64,000 bases of DNA from Geoalkalibacter halelectricus (GCF_025263685.1 NZ_CP092109.1:2543001-2607000); one strand, 5' to 3'; numbered from the stretch's first letter, positions 54,121 to 63,547 are shown. Program-made: numbers and translations. Notes: generated from the letters alone by a model not told the origin.

Positions 54121-56688
54121 ATGGTCAGTTTGACGATTGATGGCAGGGCGGTCAGCGTCCCCGCGGGAGCCACCATCCTGGAAGCGGCTCGCCAGCTCGG
54201 CATTGCCATTCCGACCCTGTGCTGGCTGCAGAAAGTCTCGCCGACCGGCGCCTGCCGCGTCTGCGTTGTCCGCATTGAAGGCGTCGACCGCCTGATGACC
54301 GCCTGCAACACCCCGGTTAAGGAAGGGATCGTCGTCACGACCGACAACGAGGAAATCGCCGCCACCCGCCGCCAGATCATGGAACTGATGCTGGTCAACC
54401 ATCCCCTGGATTGCCCGGTGTGCGACGCCGGCGGCGAGTGCGACCTCCAAGATGCCTGCTACAATCTCGACGTCGTGCGCCAGAATTTCAGCGCCGAGGA
54501 CGTTCAGCCCGGCCCCATCGATAAGTGGCCGCTTATTCAGCAGGTTCCCTCACGCTGCATCCTGTGCGAAAAATGCGTCAAGGTCTGCCATGAAGTGGTC
54601 GGCTCAAGCTCGCTGTTCATCAACGACAAGGGTGAGCGCGCCTACATCGACAAACATCTCGACCTGTGTGAATTCTGCGGCAACTGCGTGAGCGTCTGCC
54701 CCACCGGCACCATGATCTCCAAACCCTTCAAATATCGGGCGCGCCCTTGGGAATTGCGCAAAACCCGCTCCCTGTGCAACGGCTGCGCCAGCCAATGCGA
54801 AATCGACATCCACGTCAAGAATAACCAAATCTACCGCGTCACCTCCGAGGATGAGGGAACCGTCAACAACGGCAACCTTTGCATCGGCGGTTTTTTCAGT
54901 TATGGCTACGTCAACTCCAACCAGCGTCTGAAGGCCCCCCTGATTAACCAGGGCGGCCAACTGATGCCCGCCGAATGGGACGAGGCGCTGGGGTTGGTGG
55001 CCGACCGGGCGCGTGAAATCGCCGCCACCCACGGCAGCGATGCCTTGGCCGGTCTTTCCTCGCCACGCTTGACCAACGAGGAAAACTACCTGTTCCAAAA
55101 ACTTTTCCGCGCCGGTCTCGGATCGAACAACATCGATTCCGAGGCCCGCTTCGGCGCCCTGCGCGCCCTTGCGCCCCTGTCCGCGAGCCTCGGCCTCAAA
55201 GGTGCGAGCAACCGCATGGATCGCATCGGCCGCAGCGATGCGGTGCTGGTCTTCGGCAGCGACGTCACCGCCGAGGCGCCCGCCATCGACTGGCAGATCG
55301 AACAGGCGTGCCGCAAACGCGACGGCAAGCTGGTGGTGGCCAACATGCGCCGCGTCAAGCTCACCCGCTGGGCCAACACCCATCTCGCCTACCGGCCCGG
55401 AAGCGAGGTCTTTCTCGCCAATGCCCTGGCGAAACTGATCTTCGACAAGGAACTGGCCGATACGAGCTACCTGAATCAGTACCTGGCCAACCCCGAGGAG
55501 GTGGCACAGGACCTGGCGCAGGTCGACCTGGATCAGGCCGTCAAGGAAACCGGCGTGTCCCTGGCCTTGCTCGAGGAAGCCGCCGAATACCTTGGTCAAG
55601 CCGAATCGGTGGCGGTCATTTTCGGCTCCGACGTCACCCGCTCCGCCGCCGCCCAGGACAAGGTTCAGGCCATCGCCAACCTGGCGCTGATCTGCGGCGC
55701 CCTGCACGGAGACCTCGGCGGGCTGTTCCCCGTCGATGAAAAGGCCAACACCCAGGGCCTGCTCGACATGGGCGTCTGCCCCGAGTTTCTGCCCGGTTTC
55801 GCCGATTACGGCAATAACAAGGCGCGCTTCGAAAAACTCTGGGCCTGCGCCTTTCCCGACGGCGGCCGCAATGCGGAGCAGATCCTCACGGGCATTGAGG
55901 GTGGCCAGGTGCGCTTCCTTTACCTGGCGGCCACCAACCCCCTGATTTCCTATCCTGACAGCCGCCGCTGGCGGCGCGCCCTGGAAAAGTTGGACCTCCT
56001 GGTGGTCCAGGACATCCTGCCCTCGGAAGTCACGCGCCTGGCGCATGTCGTCCTGCCGGCATCTTCCTTCGCGGAGAAGTCCGGCAGCCTCACCTCTCTC
56101 GACCATCGCGTCAACTGCCTGAGGCCGGCCCTGGCTACGCCAGGTAAAGCCCGGCAGGATTGGGATATCTTGGCCGATCTCTATCACAAACTGCGGCCCA
56201 CCAGCGCGCGTCCCGATAATGAGGCGCTTCTTGATGAGATCAAAAGCGCGGCGCCGCTTTACTCGGATGTCTGCCTGCCCGCGCAGGGTCGTTGCCGACC
56301 CTGCGTCAAGCCCCTGGTGACTCCCGCACTCAAGAGCCAGCGCTATGTGCCGGTCAGCGCCAAGGCGGCGCCCAGCGGCTTGCAACTGCTTGCCGGCAAG
56401 ATTCTCTTTCACTTCGGCACCACCACGACCTTTGCCGAAGGCCCCCTCGAGGTGGCATCCGAAGGCTATATCGAGATCAATCCGCAAGATGCTCAAACCC
56501 TCGGCGTCGCCGAGGGCGGTGCCCTGCGGGTCACCTCGCAGACAGGTTCCGCTCAGGCCAAGGTCAAGATCTCCGAGGCCGTGCCGCCGGGCCTGCTCTT
56601 TGCGCCCTATCATTTCAGCGATGTCGACATCAACCAGATCATGCCCATGGCTGTGAACTGCGTATCTGTGAACATCGCCAAGACTTAA
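54121..56688 (+). CDS. sfrA: SfrA-like NuoG-type Fe-S/molybdopterin-fold subunit
   Basis: An 855-residue protein laid out like NADH dehydrogenase subunit G. The N-terminal 2Fe-2S domain has C34, C45, C48 and C62. The His-Cys cluster motif is H94...C98, C101, C107. Two 4Fe-4S motifs follow (CILCEKCVKVC; CEFCGNCVSVC), then CNGCASQC at the start of a molybdopterin-oxidoreductase fold that runs to the end. In NuoG the latter fold usually holds no cofactor. With SfrB it would form an NADPH-linked electron-transfer complex. 93 bp behind sfrB. The start follows GAGGTGATATCAAC. Confidence 0.75.
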   Translation: MVSLTIDGRAVSVPAGATILEAARQLGIAIPTLCWLQKVSPTGACRVCVVRIEGVDRLMTACNTPVKEGIVVTTDNEEIAATRRQIMELMLVNHPLDCPVCDAGGECDLQDACYNLDVVRQNFSAEDVQPGPIDKWPLIQQVPSRCILCEKCVKVCHEVVGSSSLFINDKGERAYIDKHLDLCEFCGNCVSVCPTGTMISKPFKYRARPWELRKTRSLCNGCASQCEIDIHVKNNQIYRVTSEDEGTVNNGNLCIGGFFSYGYVNSNQRLKAPLINQGGQLMPAEWDEALGLVADRAREIAATHGSDALAGLSSPRLTNEENYLFQKLFRAGLGSNNIDSEARFGALRALAPLSASLGLKGASNRMDRIGRSDAVLVFGSDVTAEAPAIDWQIEQACRKRDGKLVVANMRRVKLTRWANTHLAYRPGSEVFLANALAKLIFDKELADTSYLNQYLANPEEVAQDLAQVDLDQAVKETGVSLALLEEAAEYLGQAESVAVIFGSDVTRSAAAQDKVQAIANLALICGALHGDLGGLFPVDEKANTQGLLDMGVCPEFLPGFADYGNNKARFEKLWACAFPDGGRNAEQILTGIEGGQVRFLYLAATNPLISYPDSRRWRRALEKLDLLVVQDILPSEVTRLAHVVLPASSFAEKSGSLTSLDHRVNCLRPALATPGKARQDWDILADLYHKLRPTSARPDNEALLDEIKSAAPLYSDVCLPAQGRCRPCVKPLVTPALKSQRYVPVSAKAAPSGLQLLAGKILFHFGTTTTFAEGPLEVASEGYIEINPQDAQTLGVAEGGALRVTSQTGSAQAKVKISEAVPPGLLFAPYHFSDVDINQIMPMAVNCVSVNIAKT

Positions 56689-56723
56689 GGCTCCTGAAGC
56701 TTCAATTCCATGTCACCTTCCTT

Positions 56724-56753
56724 GCCCGGAGATTTAATGTCTCCGGGCTTTTT
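56724..56753 (+). terminator. intrinsic terminator after sfrBA
   Basis: GCCCGGAGA-TTTAATG-TCTCCGGGC followed by TTTTTC, 36 bp after the sfrA stop. Confidence 0.9.
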
Positions 56754-56818
56754 CTTGCTGGAAAAGCAAAACGCACCCCGATAGAATGGGGTTTCAACAA
56801 TTTTTCGCGGAGACCCAC

Positions 56819-57136
56819 ATGGACACATCTTTTTTCCAGGCCCAGGAACAGATCGCTTATTCCGAGGAGGCCGCCCGCAAGATTGCCCTGGCCGCCACCG
56901 ACCATTCCCGCACCACCCTGTGGTGCCTGGCACCGGGGCAACACATTCATCCCCACGTGCATGCCGGCGACCATGTGTGGGTGGTTCTGGAAGGGCAAGG
57001 AACCTTTCTCGGCGAGAATGCGAGCACGCGCCAAATCGTGGCGGGATCCGTGGTCGTTGCGCCGGCCGGGCGTGCCCATGGCATTCGCAACGACAGCGAG
57101 CAGGGATTGGTGTTTGTGAGTATTTCGGCCGGCTAG
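56819..57136 (+). CDS. small cupin-domain protein
   Basis: A 105-residue single-domain cupin. LWCLAPGQHIHPHVHAGDHVWVVLEGQGTF carries motif 1 with the metal His residues, and VVAPAGRAHGIRNDSEQGLVFVSI is motif 2. Small cupins bind a metal and act as sensors, isomerases or dioxygenases; the role here is unknown. The start at 56819 follows GCGGAGACCCAC. Flanked by terminators on both sides, so transcribed alone. Confidence 0.8.
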   Translation: MDTSFFQAQEQIAYSEEAARKIALAATDHSRTTLWCLAPGQHIHPHVHAGDHVWVVLEGQGTFLGENASTRQIVAGSVVVAPAGRAHGIRNDSEQGLVFVSISAG

Positions 57137-57159
57137 TCCGCAGGCCCGTTCAACAATCT

Positions 57160-57229
57160 GAACGCCGATGCGCGCGGCTTTCCCGGGACCGACTTCCGGG
57201 TGGCGCCGCGAATATCGGCGTTCTTTTTT
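57160..57229 (+). terminator. intrinsic terminator after the cupin gene
   Basis: GAACGCCGAT...GCGCGGC / GCCGCG...ATCGGCGTTC long imperfect stem, with the T-run TTTTTT. It lies between convergent cupin and mltG genes. Confidence 0.8.
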
Positions 57230-57239
57230 GTGCGGACTC

Positions 57240-58265
57240 TCAGGGGGAAGAATTACGCGGGGTGAGAATGTAGCGGCGCACCGCACGGTTGTGCTCTTCG
57301 AGGGTGCGGGAGAAAACATGGCTGCCGTCCCCTCGTGAAACGAAATAGAGGTAATCGTCCGCACTGGGAAAGGCGGTGGCCTTGAGCGCGGCGGCGCCCG
57401 GATTGGCGATGGGTCCCGGCGGCAGGCCTGCGATCACGTAGGTGTTGTAGGGGTGAGGATCACGCAGGTGGCTCCGCGTGATGCGCCCCTGATAGTCATC
57501 AACGCCGTAGATCACCGTCGGATCGGCCTGCAGGCGCATGCCCAGGCGCAGGCGGTTGTGAAAAACCGCGGCGATGACCGGCATCTCGGCTTCAGACCCC
57601 GCCTCCGCCTGCACGATGGAGGCGAGGGTCACCCACTGATGCAGATCAAGCCCCAAGTCCGCGGCTGCCTGCCGCCATTCGGGCAGCGCGCGGCGGCGAA
57701 ACTCGCGCACCATGGCATTGATCAGCCGCCGCTCGGCGTCACCGCGCTCGAGCAGGTAGGTTTCGGGAAACAGGTAGCCTTCCAGCGACGGGCCCTCGAT
57801 GCCCAACTGCGACAGCAGATCGACATCCCTTGCCAGCCCCAGAAAGACCTCGGCGCGGCCGAACCCTTCGCGTTCCATGCGCGCACCGATGTCCCACAGC
57901 GTCAGGCCTTCGGGCACCGTAAAGGCATAGCGCACCACATCCCCTTCCACCAGCCGCCGTAAGACCTCCGCGGGGCGCGCCGGATGCTCAAAGCGGTAGT
58001 CTCCGGCGTGAACCCGCCCCTGCACCTCCTTATAGCGCGCCAAGGCGACAAAATAGGAACTTCTGCGGATAATGCGCCGCTCTTCGAGGTCATTGGCGAT
58101 GCGGATAAACCCAGTTCCGGGAGCGATGGTCACCTGACTCGGCTCGGGCGGTTGCACGGCTTGGGTGAGAAACCAGGCCACATCGGCTGCGATCACCAGG
58201 ATCGGCAACAGGACAGCCGCCGCAAGGCAGCCGAGAAGAATTCGCAAACGCTTTTTCATCGGCAT
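57240..58265 (-). CDS. mltG: endolytic peptidoglycan transglycosylase MltG
   Basis: A 341-residue membrane-anchored YceG/MltG-family enzyme that cuts nascent glycan strands and sets their length. One N-terminal span (LLGCLAAAVLLPILVIAADVAWFL). The catalytic region has TLASIVQAEAG with the active Glu, then AAVFHNRLRLGMRLQADPTVIYG and DPHPYNTYVIAGLPPGPIANPG. Start ATG at 58265 or 58259. It is read 10 bp behind plsY. Confidence 0.94.
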   Translation of the reverse strand: MPMKKRLRILLGCLAAAVLLPILVIAADVAWFLTQAVQPPEPSQVTIAPGTGFIRIANDLEERRIIRRSSYFVALARYKEVQGRVHAGDYRFEHPARPAEVLRRLVEGDVVRYAFTVPEGLTLWDIGARMEREGFGRAEVFLGLARDVDLLSQLGIEGPSLEGYLFPETYLLERGDAERRLINAMVREFRRRALPEWRQAAADLGLDLHQWVTLASIVQAEAGSEAEMPVIAAVFHNRLRLGMRLQADPTVIYGVDDYQGRITRSHLRDPHPYNTYVIAGLPPGPIANPGAAALKATAFPSADDYLYFVSRGDGSHVFSRTLEEHNRAVRRYILTPRNSSP

Positions 58266-58274
58266 GGAAAAAAA

Positions 58275-58865
58275 TCAGGCACGAAAACGGTTCTCGGTGC
58301 CACTTAGAAGCCGCTCGATATTGGCGCGATGGCGAAAGATCACCATGCCGCTGATAAACAAGGTGACGAGAAACAAGGGCAAGGAGCGCTCAAAAAGCAC
58401 CACCAGCAGGGGAATCGCCCCGGCGGCGCACAGAGAGGCCAGGGACACGTAGCTCCACTTCCACAGCACCCCGGCGAAAATCCCCAGGGATACCAGCACC
58501 GCCCAGGGTGAGAGCACCAGATAGATGCCCAAGCCCGTTGCGACGCCCTTACCGCCTTTAAAGCCAAGATACACGGGGTAGCAGTGCCCGAGAAAGGCCG
58601 CTGCCGCAACCAGGCTCACCGCCCAGGGCGAGTCGGGGTACAAATAGAGAGCCGCCAGCACCGGCAGCAAGCCCTTAAGGGCGTCGAGAAACAGCGTCGC
58701 CACGCCAAGGCGCCGTCCACCGACCCGATAAACATTGGTCGCGCCGATGTTGCCGCTGCCGACGGTGCGAATATCGCCCAACCCCACAAAACGCGCGAGA
58801 ACCAGTCCACAGGGAATGGCGCCGATTAAGTAGGCCGCCATCAACGTCAACATAAATCCAATCAT
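58275..58865 (-). CDS. plsY: glycerol-3-phosphate acyltransferase PlsY
   Basis: A 196-residue integral membrane enzyme transferring acyl groups from acyl-phosphate to glycerol-3-phosphate, the first step of phospholipid synthesis. It shows AYLIGAIPCGLVLARF, the motif GSGNIGATNVYRVGG, and GHCYPVYLGFKGGKGVATGLG. About five membrane spans. The start at 58865 (MIGFMLT) is the likely one; an ATG 12 bp upstream is possible. Confidence 0.95.
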   Translation of the reverse strand: MIGFMLTLMAAYLIGAIPCGLVLARFVGLGDIRTVGSGNIGATNVYRVGGRRLGVATLFLDALKGLLPVLAALYLYPDSPWAVSLVAAAAFLGHCYPVYLGFKGGKGVATGLGIYLVLSPWAVLVSLGIFAGVLWKWSYVSLASLCAAGAIPLLVVLFERSLPLFLVTLFISGMVIFRHRANIERLLSGTENRFRA

Positions 58866-59013
58866 CTTATCACCCACCGCGGCGCAGACTCCGCAAAGTC
58901 AAAAAGCGGCCGGAGCCGCTTGGTCAGACACAAAAGAATATGCTTATTTTTAGCATAAGCGCTGAAAAAACACAAGAAATCCCCCTGCCACCCAGCACCG
59001 CGAACCGACCAAA

Positions 59014-59049
59014 GCACAACGGGCGACCCCTTGGGGTCGCCCGTTGTGC
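59014..59049 (-). terminator. hairpin behind tRNA-Pro
   Basis: A perfect 36-nt palindrome (GCACAACGGGCGACCCC and its complement) 12 bp downstream of the tRNA, followed on the minus strand by TTTGG. Stable stem, short T-run. Confidence 0.7.
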
Positions 59050-59060
59050 TGAGTATAAAC

Positions 59061-59137
<77 letters not shown>

Positions 59138-59221
59138 ACGTGATCTTCTTGCGGTAGTGCGGCCGACAGAATTAGCACGGTTGGGGGCGAAAAGCAAGGT
59201 CTTTTGCGCTGCCGAAGCGGC

Positions 59222-60400
59222 CTAAATCTCAACCTCGGGCAGATCGTCGAGCCAGCCGCCGGTATCGGTGAGTTGACGCACCAGCATGCGCGAGGCTTCT
59301 TCGCGGTGGCCGGGGCGCGCGTGCAACTGCTTGAAGAACACCTTGTCACCCATGCGGCCGCAGACTTCGAGCTTGCCGATGTCATGGCCGAGGATGAATT
59401 TGAAGCGCTTGGCGTAGCCGTCCATGCGCCGCCGGGCCCGGTCGATGATGTCGATGCCCTTTTTCAGGGGCACCTGAAAATGGTGGCGCACCCGCGACAC
59501 GGGCATGCACTGGTACAGGTAGTAAGGACTCACCCCCATGCGCAGCAATCCGTTCATCAACTCGACGAGGGTGTCCTCATCGTCGTTGACGCCGCGCAGG
59601 AAAACCGCCTGATTGTTGACGGTGATACCCGCACCGCGCAGGTTCTGCACGGCTTGGCGCGCCTCGGCGGTAAATTCGCGCGGGTGGTTGAAATGGGTCG
59701 GCACATAGAGCGCTTTGTGCTGGTTGAACTCGGCGAGCAGGGCGAGGAGTTCCTCATCGAAAAAACGCATGGGGAACACCACCGGCGCGCGCGAGCCGAT
59801 GCGCACGTAATTGAGATGCGGGATGTCGCGCAGGGCCTCGAGCATGGCGCGCAGCACGTCGTTGGGCAGCAGGAAAGGGTCGCCACCGGAGATGACGACG
59901 TTGCTGATCTCGGGATGCTCGGCGATGTAGCGCGCTGCACCGCGAAAGTTTTGCACGGTCTGCTCGTTGGGCAGGCCGACCATGCGCTTGCGGAAACAGT
60001 GGCGGCAGTACATGGAGCAATATTCGGTGGCCACTACCAGCGCCGTGTAGGAATATTTGTGCAGAATGCCGTTGCCCTTGTCGTGCTTGTCGTCGCCGTA
60101 AGGGTCGCCGGTGGTCTCGCCCATGGCGCCGGCCACGATGAGTTCCTCGGCGGCGGGCACGGCCATTTTGCGGATCGGGTCCTGGGGGTCGCGCGGATCG
60201 ATCAGATCCAGGTAGTAGCGGGGGATGTTCATGGGATGGGCGTCGACGATGCGCCTCAGGTCGGCTTCTTCCCGAGCCGAGAGCCTGATGTGGTTTTTCA
60301 GTTCATCGACGCTGGTGACGTTGTTCTTCAGTTCTTCCTGCCAGTCGAGCCGGCTCCAATTGGTATTCGGGGCGATAGCTTCTTTTTCTTTTCCAAGCAT
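59222..60400 (-). CDS. KamA-family (lysine 2,3-aminomutase-like) radical SAM protein
   Basis: A 392-residue protein. The cluster motif is C128-x3-C132-x2-C135 ([12 protein letters not shown]). [39 protein letters not shown] and [17 protein letters not shown] are family hallmarks. Lysine 2,3-aminomutase makes beta-lysine, often for the osmolyte N-acetyl-beta-lysine. The PLP-lysine motif GGGGK of clostridial enzymes is not found in the C-terminal part, and no acetyltransferase partner gene is adjacent, so the substrate is open. The start at 60400 follows CAGGGAGAGGC. Confidence 0.82.
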   Translation of the reverse strand: MLGKEKEAIAPNTNWSRLDWQEELKNNVTSVDELKNHIRLSAREEADLRRIVDAHPMNIPRYYLDLIDPRDPQDPIRKMAVPAAEELIVAGAMGETTGDPYGDDKHDKGNGILHKYSYTALVVATEYCSMYCRHCFRKRMVGLPNEQTVQNFRGAARYIAEHPEISNVVISGGDPFLLPNDVLRAMLEALRDIPHLNYVRIGSRAPVVFPMRFFDEELLALLAEFNQHKALYVPTHFNHPREFTAEARQAVQNLRGAGITVNNQAVFLRGVNDDEDTLVELMNGLLRMGVSPYYLYQCMPVSRVRHHFQVPLKKGIDIIDRARRRMDGYAKRFKFILGHDIGKLEVCGRMGDKVFFKQLHARPGHREEASRMLVRQLTDTGGWLDDLPEVEI

Positions 60401-60634
60401 GCCTCTCCCTGGGCAAAAGTTTGCAGAAATGACCTGCGGAAATGGGCTCCGCTGCCGTTTACCGATCCCTTTTATACCAAGACCGGGCGCGCAGGTCAAA
60501 TCGGGGAGATCGCCTTCCCCTTGGGCAAGTGCTTGGAAATCCTCGGGTCAGCCCTTCTAGGGGCGGTTCGGAGCGGGCCGCGCGACTGGTCTACCGGCAA
60601 TTCCACACCAAAAAAAACCTGGCCGCCGAACTTG

Positions 60635-60667
60635 GGTCATTTTGCCTCACCCTGGCGCAAAATGGCC
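60635..60667. promoter_or_regulatory. candidate activator (enhancer-binding protein) site
   Basis: Inverted repeat GGTCATTTTGC-N11-GCAAAATGGCC, with one mismatch. It ends about 68 bp upstream of the -24 element at 60735, a usual distance for a sigma-54 activator. Upstream of it, 60401-60634 holds no gene that I can see. Confidence 0.5.
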
Positions 60668-60734
60668 CAGGATCCCGCAATTCACAACTTCTAAAACCCC
60701 TCTAACATCCTGAAAACAGGAAGTCTTATGCTGA

Positions 60735-60750
60735 TGGCACGGGCCTTGCT
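60735..60750 (+). promoter_or_regulatory. rpoN: sigma-54 (-24/-12) promoter
   Basis: TGGCAC-GGGCC-TTGCT, an essentially consensus -24/-12 element with the GG and GC ten bases apart. Transcription would start near 60761, 27 bp before the microprotein ATG. (The symbol names the sigma factor recognised, not a gene here.). Confidence 0.85.
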
Positions 60751-60787
60751 TTAAAATTAGCACTAACTAACTTTTCAGGAGGCTCCT

Positions 60788-60874
60788 ATGAAAAAGATCG
60801 CTGCCGGCTTGTATGCCATGACCCTGGTCGCGTCCGCCTGCGGCCTGTTCCTCTACATCCACTATTCCTTCTAG
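60788..60874 (+). CDS. 28-aa single-span membrane microprotein
   Basis: MKKIAAGLYAMTLVASACGL, then FLYIHYSF and a TAG stop. The start has a strong ribosome binding site (TTCAGGAGGCTCCT). Two lysines at the N-terminus are followed by about 21 hydrophobic residues with one Cys (C18), giving a single membrane helix with a short aromatic/His tail. The dedicated sigma-54 promoter argues for a real gene. It resembles small regulatory subunits of membrane complexes in form only; I do not recognise the family. It could alternatively be a short signal-peptide-like fragment. It converges on the PH-like gene at 60915. Confidence 0.65.
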   Translation: MKKIAAGLYAMTLVASACGLFLYIHYSF

Positions 60875-60914
60875 GCGGCCGTGCGGGGGCCGCGGCGGGC
60901 CGCACACGCCCGCC

Positions 60915-61454
60915 TCAGCCCCCGCTGAACAGCTGCACGAGCAGAATCAGCACCATCAAGGCCACCGCCACCCAGCAGGAGATGATATCGGTGCTCTTGG
61001 TCGGCGGGTCAGCGGCGAGTTTGCGCGCGTCGGCGCTGATGACCTCGTCGGGCACCTGGGTCATCAAGGTCTGCACCAGTTGAGGAAAATTCTCGTAGGC
61101 GTTGGAGAAGATCACGAAGCTGTCCAGGCTGCTCAGACTCAAAAAGGCGCGCTTGCGCACCAGGGTGGCCTCCACGGCGGTCAACTCGACGAAGGGCAGG
61201 CGCCGCCGCCGCAGGAATTTGTGCACGGTGACGCCCTCGGGGTCGATCTCGGTGCGGCGCGCCAGACTCTCCACGAACAGTCCGCCGATGGGCAGCAGCA
61301 TGGCCCCCAGAATAATGACCTTGCCGTCCCTTAGCCCCTGCAGCAAACAAATCACCAGCAACAGGACCGTCAGGCCGAGCAACAGCCCGAGGGGCAGCAA
61401 AAAGGCGCGGCGAATGCGAAACTGGCGCGGCAAAGCGCTGGAATAAGTGTTCAT
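60915..61454 (-). CDS. PH-like membrane protein of unknown function
   Basis: A 179-residue protein. Two N-terminal spans (about 17-38 and 46-62) and one C-terminal span (about 158-176) flank a soluble middle of PH-like type (RTEIDPEGVTVHKFLRRRRLPFVELTAVEATLVRKRAFLSLSS region). Such proteins are annotated bPH_2/YdbT-like, but the match is loose. It is read 6 bp after moaC and ends the leftward radA-moaC run. Confidence 0.6.
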   Translation of the reverse strand: MNTYSSALPRQFRIRRAFLLPLGLLLGLTVLLLVICLLQGLRDGKVIILGAMLLPIGGLFVESLARRTEIDPEGVTVHKFLRRRRLPFVELTAVEATLVRKRAFLSLSSLDSFVIFSNAYENFPQLVQTLMTQVPDEVISADARKLAADPPTKSTDIISCWVAVALMVLILLVQLFSGG

Positions 61455-61460
61455 GGTCGG

Positions 61461-61976
61461 CTACTCCCCGCTCTCGCGGCCACCTGGGCGCGCCGCGCCG
61501 CCGCGCACGAAGGATCCACTCTTGCCGCCGTGCTTTTCCAACAGGCGGATCTCGCCGATGACCATCTCCTTGTCCACAGCCTTGCACATGTCGTAAATGG
61601 TCAGGGTCGCCACCGACACGGCGGTCAGGGCCTCCATCTCGACGCCCGTCTTGCCGCCGACCTTGACCCGCGCCTCGACCTCGACCCGCCCCTCGCCGGG
61701 ATGCGGGAAAAAATCCAGGCTGACCGAATTGAGCATCAGGGGATGACACAGGGGGATCAGGGCGGAGGTCTGCTTGGCCGCCATGATGCCGGCGATGCGC
61801 GCCACGGCGAAGACATCGCCCTTTTCCACCCGGCGGTCGAGAATGCGCTCCAAGGTGGCCTCGCGCATGCGGATTTCACCGCGCGCCACGGCCAGGCGCT
61901 GTGTGTCGGCCTTGTCGCCGACATCGACCATGATGGCCTGGCCCTCGTCATCGAAATGGGTGAAGCGTTCACTCAT
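61461..61976 (-). CDS. moaC: cyclic pyranopterin monophosphate synthase MoaC
   Basis: A 171-residue enzyme that completes the first stage of molybdenum-cofactor synthesis on the MoaA product. Conserved blocks: [23 protein letters not shown] (split at 15-37), [39 protein letters not shown] with the catalytic Lys, and [16 protein letters not shown]. The C-terminus after KHGGKSG is a Gly/Arg-rich tail. It follows radA by 6 bp. Confidence 0.95.
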   Translation of the reverse strand: MSERFTHFDDEGQAIMVDVGDKADTQRLAVARGEIRMREATLERILDRRVEKGDVFAVARIAGIMAAKQTSALIPLCHPLMLNSVSLDFFPHPGEGRVEVEARVKVGGKTGVEMEALTAVSVATLTIYDMCKAVDKEMVIGEIRLLEKHGGKSGSFVRGGAARPGGRESGE

Positions 61977-61982
61977 GGCTGC

Positions 61983-63347
61983 TCATCCTTCATCGAAAAT
62001 GCCCTCCAAGACCTCACCGGCGCTCTTCACCCCGATGAGCTGCAAACCCTGCGGCGCGACCAGGTTCTTGAGACTTCCGGCGGGCAGAAAACAGCGGTCG
62101 AAACCGAGCCGCGCCGCTTCCTTGACACGCAGGTCGGGGTGGGACACGGCCCGCACCTCGCCCACCAGGCCGACCTCGCCGAAGACGATGGTGCGCGCGG
62201 CGATGGGCCGGTTGAGATGACTCGAAGCCAGCGCCGCCATCACGCCGAGATCCACGGCCGGCTCGTCGAGACGCACCCCGCCGGCGACATTGAGGAAAAT
62301 ATCCTGGGACAGCAGGGACAGCCCGACTTTTTTTTCCAGTACCGCCACCAGCAGCGAGACGCGGTTGTGATCGATGCCCATGGTGGTGCGCCGCGGGGTG
62401 CCGTAGGAGGAACCCGACACCAGCGCCTGCAACTCCACCAGAATCGGTCGGCTGCCCTCCAGGGCCGGCACCACGGCGCTGCCGGAGGCGGCCTCGGGGC
62501 GCTCGGAGAGAAACAATTCGGAGGGATTGCCGACCTCGGCCAGACCGCCCTCCTTCATCTGAAAGACGCCGATTTCGTTGGTCGAACCGAAGCGATTCTT
62601 GACCGCGCGCAGAATCCGGTAGGGATGGCCGGGTTCGCCCTCGAAGTAAAGCACCGTATCGACCATGTGTTCCAGCATGCGCGGTCCGGCGATGGCGCCA
62701 TCCTTGGTCACGTGGCCGACGAGAAAGGTCGGGATGCCGTCACCCTTGGCCACCTGCATGAGGCGCCCGGCGCACTCGCGCACCTGGCTGACACTGCCCG
62801 GTGCGGAATCCAGGGCGGCGGTGAAGATGGTCTGGATGGAATCGATGACGAGATAGGCGGGCTTGAGGGCGCGCACCTGCTCAAGCACCGCCTCCAGAGA
62901 GGTTTCGGCGAGCAGATAGAGGTTCTCGGCGCCCACGCCGAGGCGATCGGCGCGCATGCGCACCTGCCGCGGCGACTCTTCGGCGGTGACGTACAGGGCC
63001 CTGCCCCGCTCGGCCAGGCGGCTGACGGCCTGCAGCAGCAGGGTCGATTTGCCGATGCCGGGATCCCCGCCGATGAGAATCAGCGAGCCGGCCACCACCC
63101 CGCCGCCCAGCACCTGGTCGAATTCGCCGATGCCGCAGCGCAAGCGGTCTTCCTGCCCGGTGGCCACCTCGGCCAGGCGCTGGGGCGCGCCGCCCGTGCC
63201 TGTAGCCGCCGCGCGCGTCGCGGCGCGCGGCGCCGCGACGCTTTCCTCCACCAGGGAATTCCACTGCCCGCAATCCGGGCAGCGCCCCAGCCATTTGGGG
63301 CTCTGGCAACCGCATTGCTGGCAGGTAAAAAGTGTGCGTCGTTTCAT
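61983..63347 (-). CDS. radA: DNA repair protein RadA
   Basis: A 454-residue branch-migration ATPase. A zinc ribbon lies at the N-terminus (C9, C12, C23, C26), Walker A GGDPGIGKST at 93-102, the KNRFGSTNEIGVF signature in the middle, and a Lon-like C-terminal domain (FLNVAGGVRLDEPAVDLGV). It works with RecA on recombination intermediates. First gene of the radA-moaC-PH unit. Confidence 0.96.
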   Translation of the reverse strand: MKRRTLFTCQQCGCQSPKWLGRCPDCGQWNSLVEESVAAPRAATRAAATGTGGAPQRLAEVATGQEDRLRCGIGEFDQVLGGGVVAGSLILIGGDPGIGKSTLLLQAVSRLAERGRALYVTAEESPRQVRMRADRLGVGAENLYLLAETSLEAVLEQVRALKPAYLVIDSIQTIFTAALDSAPGSVSQVRECAGRLMQVAKGDGIPTFLVGHVTKDGAIAGPRMLEHMVDTVLYFEGEPGHPYRILRAVKNRFGSTNEIGVFQMKEGGLAEVGNPSELFLSERPEAASGSAVVPALEGSRPILVELQALVSGSSYGTPRRTTMGIDHNRVSLLVAVLEKKVGLSLLSQDIFLNVAGGVRLDEPAVDLGVMAALASSHLNRPIAARTIVFGEVGLVGEVRAVSHPDLRVKEAARLGFDRCFLPAGSLKNLVAPQGLQLIGVKSAGEVLEGIFDEG

Positions 63348-63547
63348 GGAGTCCGGGTCGCGACGGTAGCGAGATCAGCACTGGGTGCGGGGTGCGAATA
63401 GGTGAAAAGCATCCGGCATTCTATGTCGCAAAAAACCAAACTGTCAACGCCAGGCTGCCCGCGCTCCGCGTAGCAGCGCCAGCGGCCTCCAGGGCCGCGT
63501 TTCGACCTCCGCTCGCCGTTCCTCTCCCGGCCGCACCCGCGCACAAT

